Positions 51,325-60,092 of a stretch of DNA of 64,000 nt are shown one piece after another. Position numbers and translations under genes: made by a program. Each line of letters begins with the position of its first letter. Within the stretch, counting starts at the first letter, position 1. The stretch spans positions 1 through 64,000 of the forward strand of contig JAUIFE010000024.1 of the NCBI GenBank assembly GCA_030429565.1, written 5' to 3'. The stretch comes from Holophagae bacterium. GTDB lineage: Bacteria; Acidobacteriota; Holophagae; Acanthopleuribacterales; Acanthopleuribacteraceae. A model generated the notes under the pieces. That model did not search any database. It was not told the DNA's origin and saw nothing but the letters and a program-made list of their open reading frames with translations.

Positions 51325-54300
51325 ACAAAGCGAACTTAGAACTCATTTACCGCAAGTTTTCTGAAGGCAGCTTAACCAAGGTCGAGGCGCTCCAGCTCAT
51401 AGAAGCCACGCAACCGGGGGCCGCCGATTGCCGGCTGCACCCGTTGGTGCATCACAACCTTTCGGATTTGGGCGGGTTGCGTTTCGGCGCGACCTTTAGC
51501 GGCGACGAATTTTTCCTGCGCGACCACCGCGTGCAGGGGCACAAGGTATTGCCAGGCGTCGCCTATCTGGAAATGGCGCGCGCGGCCGTGGGGTTGGCCG
51601 TACCTTCGTTGCAACCCAATGCGGCCGGGGTCGTGTTGGAAGATGTGACATGGTTGGCGCCGATGACGGTGGCGGGTGCAACCGAAGTCGCCATTCACCT
51701 GCGTCATGAGGCTGCCGACACCGGGCCTGGCACGATTCATTTTGAGATCCAAAGTGTGGCCGCCACGCCGACCCTGTTCGCTCGCGGTCAAGCGCGTTGT
51801 TTGCCGCTGTCGGCGCCGCCGGCTTGGGATTTGGCGGCCTTGCGCGACAACGCCGCGTGGCGCTGCTTATCCGGCGACCTGTGTTACGAGCGGTTCGATG
51901 CGGTCGGCATTACCTACGGCGCCGCCCACCGCGTTCTGGAAACGCTGTGGGCCGACCAAGAGCGCGTGTTGGCCAAGTTGGTGTTGCCCAGTGCTTACGC
52001 ACCTTCGTTGGCGCAGTTCCAATTACAGCCGGCGTTGCTCGACGGTGCCTTGCAGGCGGCGATTGGCTTGGTCGACGGCACGGGGGCGGCCAAACCGTCG
52101 CTGCCGTTTGCTCTCGACGCGGTCGAAATCTACGGTGCCTTAAACGCGACCATGTGGGCATGGCTGCGGCCGGCCGACACGCGCCATGCGGCCCGTTTAC
52201 AGAAACGCGATATCGACCTGTGCGATGAAAACGGGCAGGTGCGGGTTCGTCTGAAAGGTTTGGTTTCGCGCGTGCTGCAACAGGATACGGCGCCGGCGAC
52301 GGTTGCCGTGCCCGCCGCCGAACTGGTTCAGTTGGCGCCGGTATGGCAGACAGTTGCCGCGCCGCGTGGCGTCGCCATGGACGGACAGGGACTGGTGATT
52401 GTCGGCGGGTCGTCCGCGCGCCGTCAGGCATTGGCCGCCGCGCTGCCAGGCGCCCGCTTACTAGAGGTTGACGCCGGGGCGACCTTGACCGAGGTGGGCG
52501 CGGCCCTGGCCGACATCACCGACCTGCGTCATTTGGTTTGGTTGTCGACGCCCGCCGAGCACGACGACATGATCGCGGCCCAAGAAGGCGGTGTTTACGC
52601 GTTGTTCCGCATCATAAAAGCGCTGGTGGCGCGCAACACCGCGAGCCAAGATTTTGCGCTGACCGTCGTGACCACCAACGTTCACAGCATCGGTGCGGAA
52701 CCCTGCGACGCGACCCACGCCGCCGTTCACGGCTTGGTGGGTGCGCTGGCCAAGGAATGGCCACACTGGTCGGTACGTTTGTTTGACCTGGCGCGCGATC
52801 AGGCTTGGCCCTTGGCCCAGTTGTTCGCCTTCGCGCCCGATCCGCGTGGCGATGTTCGCGTTTACCGCCACGGTCAGTGGTTTCAACAGCAGTTGGCGCC
52901 GTTGGTTCTGCCCAGCGGCGGCGATGCACCCTACCGCCTCAAAGGGACCTATGTCGTCATCGGCGGCGCCGGTGGGTTGGGTGAGGTATGGACCCGGCAA
53001 TTGGTGCGCGACTACGGCGCCAACGTGGTTTGGCTGGGTCGACGCGCTGAGGATGATCGCATTCGCCGCCGGTTAGACGCGCTCGAACAACTGGGACCGC
53101 GCCCGCTTTACCTCGCCGTCGACTGTGGCGACGAGGCCGCGCTGCGTCGCGCCCGTGCCGAGATCCTGCGTCGCTTCGACGCCGTGCATGGTTTGGTGCA
53201 TGCCGCGCTGGTGTTGGCCGACGAAAGTTTGGTCGCCATGCAGGAAACGCGCTTCCGCGCCGCCTTGCACGCCAAGCTGGCGACCGGCGTGGCCGCCGCG
53301 CGCGTGTTCGCTGAAGATGCGCTCGATTTTGTGCTGTTCTTTTCGTCGCTTAACGCATTTGAGAAGTCACCGGGCCAGGCCAATTACGCCGCCGCGTGCA
53401 CCTTCCAAGACGCCTTTGCCACGCACCTGCGCCAATGCAGCGCGACAACCGTTAAGGTGATGAACTGGGGTTATTGGGGCGGGGTCGGCCGCGTCAAAGA
53501 CGCTTTCTACCAAACGCGCATGGCCCGTGCCGGTGTCGGTTCAATCGAACCGGCCGAGGGTTTGGCGGCCTTGGAAAATCTGTTGTGCGCACCACTGGAT
53601 CAAGCGGCCCTGGCCAAGGTCACGGCGCCGCGCGGCGATGAACAAGGCGGCCACGAACGGCTGACCGTGACCGAAGCAGCACCCGACTGTTTGGCGGCGC
53701 TGCAGACGCGCTGTGATACGGCGCCGGCGGCGGTTGTCAGCGACCGTGTGGCCGATTGGTGTGCCTTGGGGAGCGACCTGGAAAAGCAACTGGCGGCCCT
53801 GCTTCACGAACGTTTGACGCACCTGAACTTGCTCAGCGGCGACGTCGCCTTGGCGCCGCCTTATGATCGCTGGTTGGCCGAAAGCCGCCGTTTGTTGAAG
53901 GAACACGGCTTCGGTGCCGGTATGCCCGATGCGGCCGCGCTCTGGGCGCGTTGGGAAAAACGCGTCCACGAGGGCGCCGGCGCCGAACAAGCGCAAGCGG
54001 CGTTGGTCGATGTGTGTTTGCGCGCGCTGGGCGACGTGCTCGCCGGCCGCAAACCGGCGACCGAGGTGTTGTTCCCCAACTCGTCGACGGCCTTGGTTGA
54101 ACAGGTCTACAAAGGTGCCGAAAGTGCCAACCTGTTTAACGACCGCCTCGCCGATGTGGTCGCGGCTTATGTGGCCGAGCGGCGTGGGCGTGATCCGCAT
54201 TGCCGGCTGCGCTTCCTCGAAATTGGCGCCGGTACCGGCGGCACCACGATCAGTGTACTGCGACGCCTACACGCCAACGCGGCGGCCGTTGCCGAATACT

Positions 54301-55120
54301 GTTTTACCGATATCTCGAAGGCGTTTCTGTTTGAGGCTGAAAACCGTTGGCAGGCTGCGCATCCGTATTTGCGCACGGCGCTGTTCGACGTCAGCGCCGA
54401 CCCGGGCGCACAGGGATTCGACCTGGGTGCCTACGACTTGGTTATCGCGACCAACGTGCTGCATGCCACCGCCGACATACGCCGCACCCTGCGCCACGGC
54501 AAGGCTTTGTTGCGGCGCCACGGGTTGTTGTGCCTCAACGAAATGAGCCGCAACAGCCTGTACTCACACCTGACCTTTGGCTTGCTCGACGGCTGGTGGC
54601 GTTACGAGGACGAAGCGCTGCGTATGCCAGGTTGCCCTGGGCTCAGCGTGGCGACCTGGGCGCGTGTTCTCGGCGAGGAAGGGCTGCGCGGTACCTGGTT
54701 CCCGCTTGAATGGGCCGCCGACCTGGGCCAACAAGTGATTGTTGCCGCGAGCGACGGCGTGGTGCGTCGCCACCTGGCCGAACCGGCTAGCGCGCCTCAG
54801 CCAACGCCCAAGGCGAAGGCCCAGCGACCAGAGGTGCCGGCAGCAGCGCCTGCACCCGTTGCCGGCGACTTGCGCCAACGCGCCGTTGCTTTTTTCAAAG
54901 CCATGATCGGCGCCGCTCTGAAACTCGATCCACGCCGGATCGACGCCGCCGAGCGCTTAGAAAATTACGGGCTCGATTCGATTCTGTCGGTGCAGCTCAC
55001 CAACCGCTTGGGCAAGCAACTCGACAACATCAGCAGCACCCTGTTTTTTGAGGTGCCGACCGTCAACGATTTGGTCGATGAACTGCTTGCCGGCCAAGCC
55101 GATAAATTGGCGGCGATGCT
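51321..55120 (+). other. Module 12, second part: docking hairpin, DH-KR-cMT-ACP
   Basis: This is the processing half of the module whose KS ends gene 1. The N-terminal hairpin (LELIYRKFSEGSLTKVEALQ) should pair with the similar C-terminal hairpin of protein 1. The DH, KR and cMT catalytic motifs all look intact. The methylated alkene would lie next to the second oxazole. Confidence 0.87.
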
Positions 55121-58100
55121 TGCGCCCGAGGCCGATGCTGCCGAGCCGACCCCTGTCACAACCACCGCCGCGCCGCCGCGCCGGGCACAACCGCCGGTTG
55201 TCGCTGCACCCAGCGCGGCAGCGCCGCACCATCGTCCGGCTGCGACCGGCGACATTGCGATCTTGGCTTTAAACGGCCGTTTCCCGCAAGCACCGGACCT
55301 GGCCACCTTTTGGGACAACCTCAAAGCGGGCCGCGACGCGATCACCGAGGTGCCCGCCGCGCGTTGGCGCCACGCCGACTTTTTCGATCCCGAACCGCAA
55401 AAACCTGGCAAAACCCACACCAAATGGGGCGGCTTCATCGAGGATCCGCTGGGCTTCGATCCCTTGTTCTTCAACATCTCACCGCGCGAAGCCGAGCTGA
55501 TGGATCCCAAGGAACGCCTGTTCCTGGAAACCGTGTGGCACCTGTTCGAAGAGGTCGGCCTGACGCGTGACCTTCTGTTGCAACGCTATCAACGTCGTGT
55601 CGGCGTGTTTGTCGGCGCCATGTACCAGCAGTACCACGCTTTTGCGAGCGATGCCACGCGCGAGGCCTTGGTTTCGCTGACCTCCTATGCCTCAATCGCC
55701 AACCGCGTTTCCCAGTTCTTCGACCTACAGGGCCCGAGCATGGCCGTCGATACCATGTGTTCCTCGTCGCTGGTGGCGATTCACCAAGCGCGCGCGAGCC
55801 TGCTCGCCGGCGAGTGTACGCTGGCCGTGGCGGGCGGCGTAAACCTGTCGCTGCACCCCAAAAAATTCATTGGCTTGAGCGCCTCCAACATGATCGGCAG
55901 CGGCCCGCACAGCCGTAGCTTGGCCGAAGGCGACGGCTACCTGCCCGCCGAAACCGTCGCCGCCGTTTTGCTGAAACCCCTTGCGCAAGCGTTGGCCGAC
56001 GGTGACGCGATTCTCGCCGTCATCAAAGGCAGCGCTGTGAACCACGCCGGCGCCGGTACCGGTTACTCGGTGCCCAACCCCAAGGCGCAGATCCAATTGG
56101 CCGCCGAAAACTATCGCCAAAGTGACGTCGATCCGCGCACGGTCGGGTATGTGGAGGCCGCCGTCAACGGCTCGCCCCAAGGCGATGCTATTGAAATAAA
56201 TGCGCTTAAGAAGTTTTATGCGTTACATGCCGACGACGTGGAAACCGTTGCCTTGGGTTCGGTGAAAAGTAATATCGGCCATGCCGAAGCCGCGTCGGGC
56301 ATGACGCAACTGGCCAAAGTGGTGTTGCAACTGCGCCACCGCTGTTTGGTGCCGACGATTAAAAGCCAACCGCGCAACCCGCGCATCGATTTGGCCGGCT
56401 CACCGCTGCACGTGCCGGAACAACTCTCCGAGTGGCCCGCACCGGCTGACACACCGCGCCGCGCCGCGATTGCGTCCTGGGGCGCGGCCGGATCCAACGC
56501 GCACTTAATTGTAGAAGAATTTCCCGAAAGCGCCTGGCCGCCTCAGCCCGCCGCGTCGGGGCCGCATCTCATTGTGCTGTCGGCGCGGGCTGAGGACCGT
56601 TTGCCGTTGATGGCGGCCGCCTTGGCCGATTACCTGGCGTGTCACGACGACGTTGCCTTGGATCGGGTGGCGTTTACGCTGCAACATCACCGCGAGGCGA
56701 TGCGCTACCGCGTGGCTTGGGTTGCCGACGCGCGCATGTCGCTGATCGACTGCTTGCGCGCCTTTGGCGAGGGTCGGCCAGGCATCGGCACACGGCAGGG
56801 GAGCAGTGAGAACCACCACCAGGTGGCCGACTTGCTCGACGGCGACGCGGGCACCGCCTTCTTGCAAACGCTGATCAAAAATCGCGACTTGGACAAGTTG
56901 GCCGACCTATGGGTTCAAGGTGCGGCCGTGCCTTGGCCACAGCTTCACCAGGCGACACCCGCGCCGCTGCCGTTACCCTTGTATCCCTTTTGTCGACAAC
57001 GCTACGCGCTGGGCGAAATTGCCGACCGTGCCGCTGTGGCCGCGCCGCTCGCTTCTGTGCCGGCGGCGACGGGTGGCGACGGTTGGCTGCCCTGGCTACA
57101 GGCGGCGGTCGCCGATTTGCTCGGTCTTGCCGTCGACCAAGTGCCGCCGCAACGGCCGTTAATCGAGCTGGGTTTTGGTTCGCTTAACGGCGTTCAGCTC
57201 AAGGCGGCGCTGGAAAAAACCTGGGCCGTTTCGGTGTCGGCCGCGCTGCTGAATGGGTTTCAACACCTGGCCGCACTCGCCGACGAACTGGAACAACAGG
57301 CGCCTTTTGCGGCCCGCCACACGGGCGACGACGACGCCCCTTTGTTACCGACCCTCGACCCGCAACCCGCATTGCGCTATCAACCTTTTCCCCTCAGCGA
57401 CATTCAGCAATCGTACTTGCTCGGCCGCAAGCAGGGTGGCGACGCCGCCATCGGCTGCCACATTTACCTGGAACTGCAAGCCGCGCCGGTGGGCCTCGGC
57501 GGCGAAGGTTTTGATGTCTATCGCCTCAATCAGGCCTGGCAACAGTTGATTGACCATCACGACATGTTGCGCACGGTTTTCTTGGCCAACGGCACCCAAC
57601 AGGTTTTGGCCGAGGTGGAACCCTACCGCTTTAAGGTGCGCGACCTGCGCCGCGTCGGTGCCGAAACGCGCGCGGCAACCCTGGCGGCCACGCGCGAACG
57701 CATGTCGCACCACGTGTATGCCGCCGAGCAGTGGCCGCTGTTCGAAATTCGCATCAGCATTTGCCCCAATGCGACCCTGATCCACTTCAGCATCGACGAA
57801 CTGCTGCTCGATTGGTCCGGTTTGGAAATGCTGTTCCGCCAATGGCACGAACACTATCAAAACCCCGAGCTGGTGCGACCGCTGCCGGCGGTGACCTTCC
57901 GCGATTACATGATCGCCGTTAAAAACTTTGAACGCACACCGCGTTATCAGCGTGATTTGGCCTATCGCTTGGAAACGCTGGCCGACGCGGCTCAGGGTCC
58001 GGCTTTGCCGGCCGGCAAAGCGACGATCACCGGTCATCACTGCACCCGTTTCGAAGATTCACTCGATGCGGCGGCGTGGCAGCGGCTCAAACAAACCGCC

Positions 58101-60092
58101 GCTGCCTTGCAGGTCACGCCGACCGCGCTGCTGTTGTCGCTGTTTGGCGAAGTGCTGCACGCCTGGTGTGATCAGCCGTCGTTTTTGCTGATCTTGACTT
58201 ACTTCAACCGCACGCCCTTGCATGCCGACCTCGAACGCGTGTTGGCCCCATTCATTTCGACGACCTTGTTCCGGGCCGACCGGCCCATCGCCAACCCGGC
58301 CGATACCATCGTCGCCACCCAGCAACGGTTGTGGGACGATCTCGACCACAACAGCGCCGGCGGGATTCGCGTGTTGCGCGAGCTCAAGAAACGGGCCGGT
58401 GTTGCCAAAGACCTGAGCCTGCCGGTGGTGTTCACCTCGCTGCTCGGCCGCGACACGGGTGGCGGCGAAACCTTGTTCGCTGAAATCACCTACTCGATTA
58501 CACAGACCCCGCGCGTGTTCCTCGACCATCAGGTCCACGAACGCGACGGCGTTTTGCACTATAACTGGGACGTGGTCGAAGCGGCGTTTGCGCCAGGATT
58601 GCCGGCGACCCTGTTCGCGGCTTACGGCGATTTGTTGCGGCAGGTGGCGGCGACGCCGGATTGTTTGCAGGACAGCGCTTGGCGCGCCACTTTGCAAGCG
58701 ACCCCGCAACCGCGCATTAACGCACGACCAGACGCGGCCCACGCGCCGTTCCCGCTGACCGATCAGCAACAGGCTTACGCCTTCGGTCGCAGCAAGTTCG
58801 GCGGTAACCTCAGCTCGCAGGTGTACATGTTCTTCGATGCCGAAGAACTGGACACGGCGCGTTTGACGGCGGCTTGGCGCAAGGTCTGCGCCCGTCACGC
58901 CATGTTGCGGGCGGTGATTTTGCCCAACGGCACGCAGCAGATTAAAACCGACCTGCCCGACGTCGAAATCACCCAACACGACTTGCGCGACTGCGAAACC
59001 GACGCGCTTGCCCACGAATTGGAAGCGGTCGGGGCGGCCATGATGGCCAACACGGTGCCGCTCGGCGATTGGCCCTATTGCGACCTGCGCGTGTCGTTGT
59101 TGCCCGAAGGCAAGGCGCGCGTGCATTTGAGTGTCGACATGATCATTGCCGACGGCACCGCGATTAACCGTCTGGCGCGCGAACTGTTCGAGAACTACGC
59201 CGAACCGGCGCTGACCCGGCCGCCGCTTGCGGTTTCGTTCCGCGACTATGTTCTTTATTTGCAGGATTACAAACAAAGCGCGGCGTACCGCGACGACGTC
59301 GCCTATTGGGAAACCAAGTTTGCGGCGATTCCGGCCGGGCCGGCGCTGCCGCGAATTGGCGACGGCAGCGTGCACGCCACAGAAAGTTTCGAGAGCTTGC
59401 TGCGCGGTTGGCCGCACCTGGTTGAAGCGGCACGGCAACGCGAGGTCGCCGAAGGCATGATCTTGCTGGCGGTTTACGGCGAGGTGCTGTCGGCGTGGTG
59501 TGGCGGCGAACCCTTCACGCTGGTGATTCCGTGCTGGCAACGCCTGGCGCTGCACCCGCAACTGGACGAGGTGGTCGGCGACTTCACCGCCATGAGTTGG
59601 GTCGTGGTGCAAAACGACGGCCGCAGTTTCGAAGAAAAGGTGCAGGCCTACCACCAAACGGTAAACGCCGACCTGGCCCACATGGCCGTCAGCGGGCTCG
59701 GCGCGCTGCGCAAACAGGTCGCCAAACGCGGTAAAGCCGCGCCGCTCGGGTTCCCGGTGGTTTTCACCAACATGGGCGGTCCGACGCGTTTCAACCTGCC
59801 GGACGGCATCCGCTTCGGCGGGTATTTGAGCCAAACCTCGCAAGTCCACATGGACAACATTAGCCTGGAAAACGATGGCGCCCTGCAGTTCCGCTGGGAC
59901 GTGGCCAAAGGCGTGTTCCCCGACGGTCTGATCACGGAAATGTTCGCCGGCTACCAGCGGTTCTTGGTGGCCTTGGCCGACGATCCGAAAACCTGGACGC
60001 AGCGCGATTTCAGTGCTTTGATTCAAGCAAAACCGGTTAAATACCAACGGCTTGCGGCTGAATCCCGCGCATTGGCCATGGAGGAAGTATGA
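51321..60092 (+). CDS. Trans-AT PKS/NRPS protein 2: docking-DH-KR-cMT-ACP / KS0-ACP / Cy-Cy
   Basis: 2,923 residues; its ATG overlaps the stop of gene 1 (ATGA), with GAGATGAG upstream, so translation is coupled. Residues 1-28 form a helical docking hairpin. DH 37-324 (HRVQGHKVLP, LDGALQ), KR about 537-761 (IGGAGGLG; FFSSLNAF, NYAAA), cMT 810-1150 (EIGAGTGGTT) and ACP 1184-1267 (YGLDSILS) complete split module 12 and should give an alpha-methyl enoyl thioester. KS0 (1309-1735) and its ACP (1922-1994, GFGSLNG) follow, then two Cy domains (2015-2445, DELLLD; 2472-2890, DMIIAD). It lacks an A domain, which gene 3 supplies. The stop overlaps gene 3 by 4 bases. Confidence 0.93.
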   Translation: MNKANLELIYRKFSEGSLTKVEALQLIEATQPGAADCRLHPLVHHNLSDLGGLRFGATFSGDEFFLRDHRVQGHKVLPGVAYLEMARAAVGLAVPSLQPNAAGVVLEDVTWLAPMTVAGATEVAIHLRHEAADTGPGTIHFEIQSVAATPTLFARGQARCLPLSAPPAWDLAALRDNAAWRCLSGDLCYERFDAVGITYGAAHRVLETLWADQERVLAKLVLPSAYAPSLAQFQLQPALLDGALQAAIGLVDGTGAAKPSLPFALDAVEIYGALNATMWAWLRPADTRHAARLQKRDIDLCDENGQVRVRLKGLVSRVLQQDTAPATVAVPAAELVQLAPVWQTVAAPRGVAMDGQGLVIVGGSSARRQALAAALPGARLLEVDAGATLTEVGAALADITDLRHLVWLSTPAEHDDMIAAQEGGVYALFRIIKALVARNTASQDFALTVVTTNVHSIGAEPCDATHAAVHGLVGALAKEWPHWSVRLFDLARDQAWPLAQLFAFAPDPRGDVRVYRHGQWFQQQLAPLVLPSGGDAPYRLKGTYVVIGGAGGLGEVWTRQLVRDYGANVVWLGRRAEDDRIRRRLDALEQLGPRPLYLAVDCGDEAALRRARAEILRRFDAVHGLVHAALVLADESLVAMQETRFRAALHAKLATGVAAARVFAEDALDFVLFFSSLNAFEKSPGQANYAAACTFQDAFATHLRQCSATTVKVMNWGYWGGVGRVKDAFYQTRMARAGVGSIEPAEGLAALENLLCAPLDQAALAKVTAPRGDEQGGHERLTVTEAAPDCLAALQTRCDTAPAAVVSDRVADWCALGSDLEKQLAALLHERLTHLNLLSGDVALAPPYDRWLAESRRLLKEHGFGAGMPDAAALWARWEKRVHEGAGAEQAQAALVDVCLRALGDVLAGRKPATEVLFPNSSTALVEQVYKGAESANLFNDRLADVVAAYVAERRGRDPHCRLRFLEIGAGTGGTTISVLRRLHANAAAVAEYCFTDISKAFLFEAENRWQAAHPYLRTALFDVSADPGAQGFDLGAYDLVIATNVLHATADIRRTLRHGKALLRRHGLLCLNEMSRNSLYSHLTFGLLDGWWRYEDEALRMPGCPGLSVATWARVLGEEGLRGTWFPLEWAADLGQQVIVAASDGVVRRHLAEPASAPQPTPKAKAQRPEVPAAAPAPVAGDLRQRAVAFFKAMIGAALKLDPRRIDAAERLENYGLDSILSVQLTNRLGKQLDNISSTLFFEVPTVNDLVDELLAGQADKLAAMLAPEADAAEPTPVTTTAAPPRRAQPPVVAAPSAAAPHHRPAATGDIAILALNGRFPQAPDLATFWDNLKAGRDAITEVPAARWRHADFFDPEPQKPGKTHTKWGGFIEDPLGFDPLFFNISPREAELMDPKERLFLETVWHLFEEVGLTRDLLLQRYQRRVGVFVGAMYQQYHAFASDATREALVSLTSYASIANRVSQFFDLQGPSMAVDTMCSSSLVAIHQARASLLAGECTLAVAGGVNLSLHPKKFIGLSASNMIGSGPHSRSLAEGDGYLPAETVAAVLLKPLAQALADGDAILAVIKGSAVNHAGAGTGYSVPNPKAQIQLAAENYRQSDVDPRTVGYVEAAVNGSPQGDAIEINALKKFYALHADDVETVALGSVKSNIGHAEAASGMTQLAKVVLQLRHRCLVPTIKSQPRNPRIDLAGSPLHVPEQLSEWPAPADTPRRAAIASWGAAGSNAHLIVEEFPESAWPPQPAASGPHLIVLSARAEDRLPLMAAALADYLACHDDVALDRVAFTLQHHREAMRYRVAWVADARMSLIDCLRAFGEGRPGIGTRQGSSENHHQVADLLDGDAGTAFLQTLIKNRDLDKLADLWVQGAAVPWPQLHQATPAPLPLPLYPFCRQRYALGEIADRAAVAAPLASVPAATGGDGWLPWLQAAVADLLGLAVDQVPPQRPLIELGFGSLNGVQLKAALEKTWAVSVSAALLNGFQHLAALADELEQQAPFAARHTGDDDAPLLPTLDPQPALRYQPFPLSDIQQSYLLGRKQGGDAAIGCHIYLELQAAPVGLGGEGFDVYRLNQAWQQLIDHHDMLRTVFLANGTQQVLAEVEPYRFKVRDLRRVGAETRAATLAATRERMSHHVYAAEQWPLFEIRISICPNATLIHFSIDELLLDWSGLEMLFRQWHEHYQNPELVRPLPAVTFRDYMIAVKNFERTPRYQRDLAYRLETLADAAQGPALPAGKATITGHHCTRFEDSLDAAAWQRLKQTAAALQVTPTALLLSLFGEVLHAWCDQPSFLLILTYFNRTPLHADLERVLAPFISTTLFRADRPIANPADTIVATQQRLWDDLDHNSAGGIRVLRELKKRAGVAKDLSLPVVFTSLLGRDTGGGETLFAEITYSITQTPRVFLDHQVHERDGVLHYNWDVVEAAFAPGLPATLFAAYGDLLRQVAATPDCLQDSAWRATLQATPQPRINARPDAAHAPFPLTDQQQAYAFGRSKFGGNLSSQVYMFFDAEELDTARLTAAWRKVCARHAMLRAVILPNGTQQIKTDLPDVEITQHDLRDCETDALAHELEAVGAAMMANTVPLGDWPYCDLRVSLLPEGKARVHLSVDMIIADGTAINRLARELFENYAEPALTRPPLAVSFRDYVLYLQDYKQSAAYRDDVAYWETKFAAIPAGPALPRIGDGSVHATESFESLLRGWPHLVEAARQREVAEGMILLAVYGEVLSAWCGGEPFTLVIPCWQRLALHPQLDEVVGDFTAMSWVVVQNDGRSFEEKVQAYHQTVNADLAHMAVSGLGALRKQVAKRGKAAPLGFPVVFTNMGGPTRFNLPDGIRFGGYLSQTSQVHMDNISLENDGALQFRWDVAKGVFPDGLITEMFAGYQRFLVALADDPKTWTQRDFSALIQAKPVKYQRLAAESRALAMEEV
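55245..57300 (+). other. Module 13: non-elongating KS0-ACP before the second oxazole
   Basis: The KS keeps C1480 (MCSSSL) and NIGHAE, but the HGTGT segment reads EAAVNGSPQGD, with A1614 in place of His. The N-terminal motif is also unusual (ILALNGRFPQ). ACP serine in LGFGSLNG. It is predicted to pass the chain to the Cy domains without extension. Confidence 0.85.
57365..59990 (+). other. Tandem heterocyclization domains Cy-Cy of the second oxazole module
   Basis: Both start with Cy-type FPL(S/T)D motifs and carry DxxxxD (DELLLD, DMIIAD). They are paralogous to the pair in module 6, domain for domain. Here the module is cut: Cy-Cy end protein 2, and A-PCP-Ox begin protein 3. Confidence 0.87.

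Noticed and set aside
51321..51324. Sequencing frameshift splitting one giant gene into two
   Set aside because: The ATGA overlap has a ribosome binding site, and matched docking hairpins lie on both sides, so it is a real protein boundary.
14730..56900. Many long opposite-strand and shifted frames within the synthase genes
   Set aside because: Normal for high-GC coding DNA. None carries a recognisable domain, and all lie under conserved KS, KR, MT or NRPS motifs.
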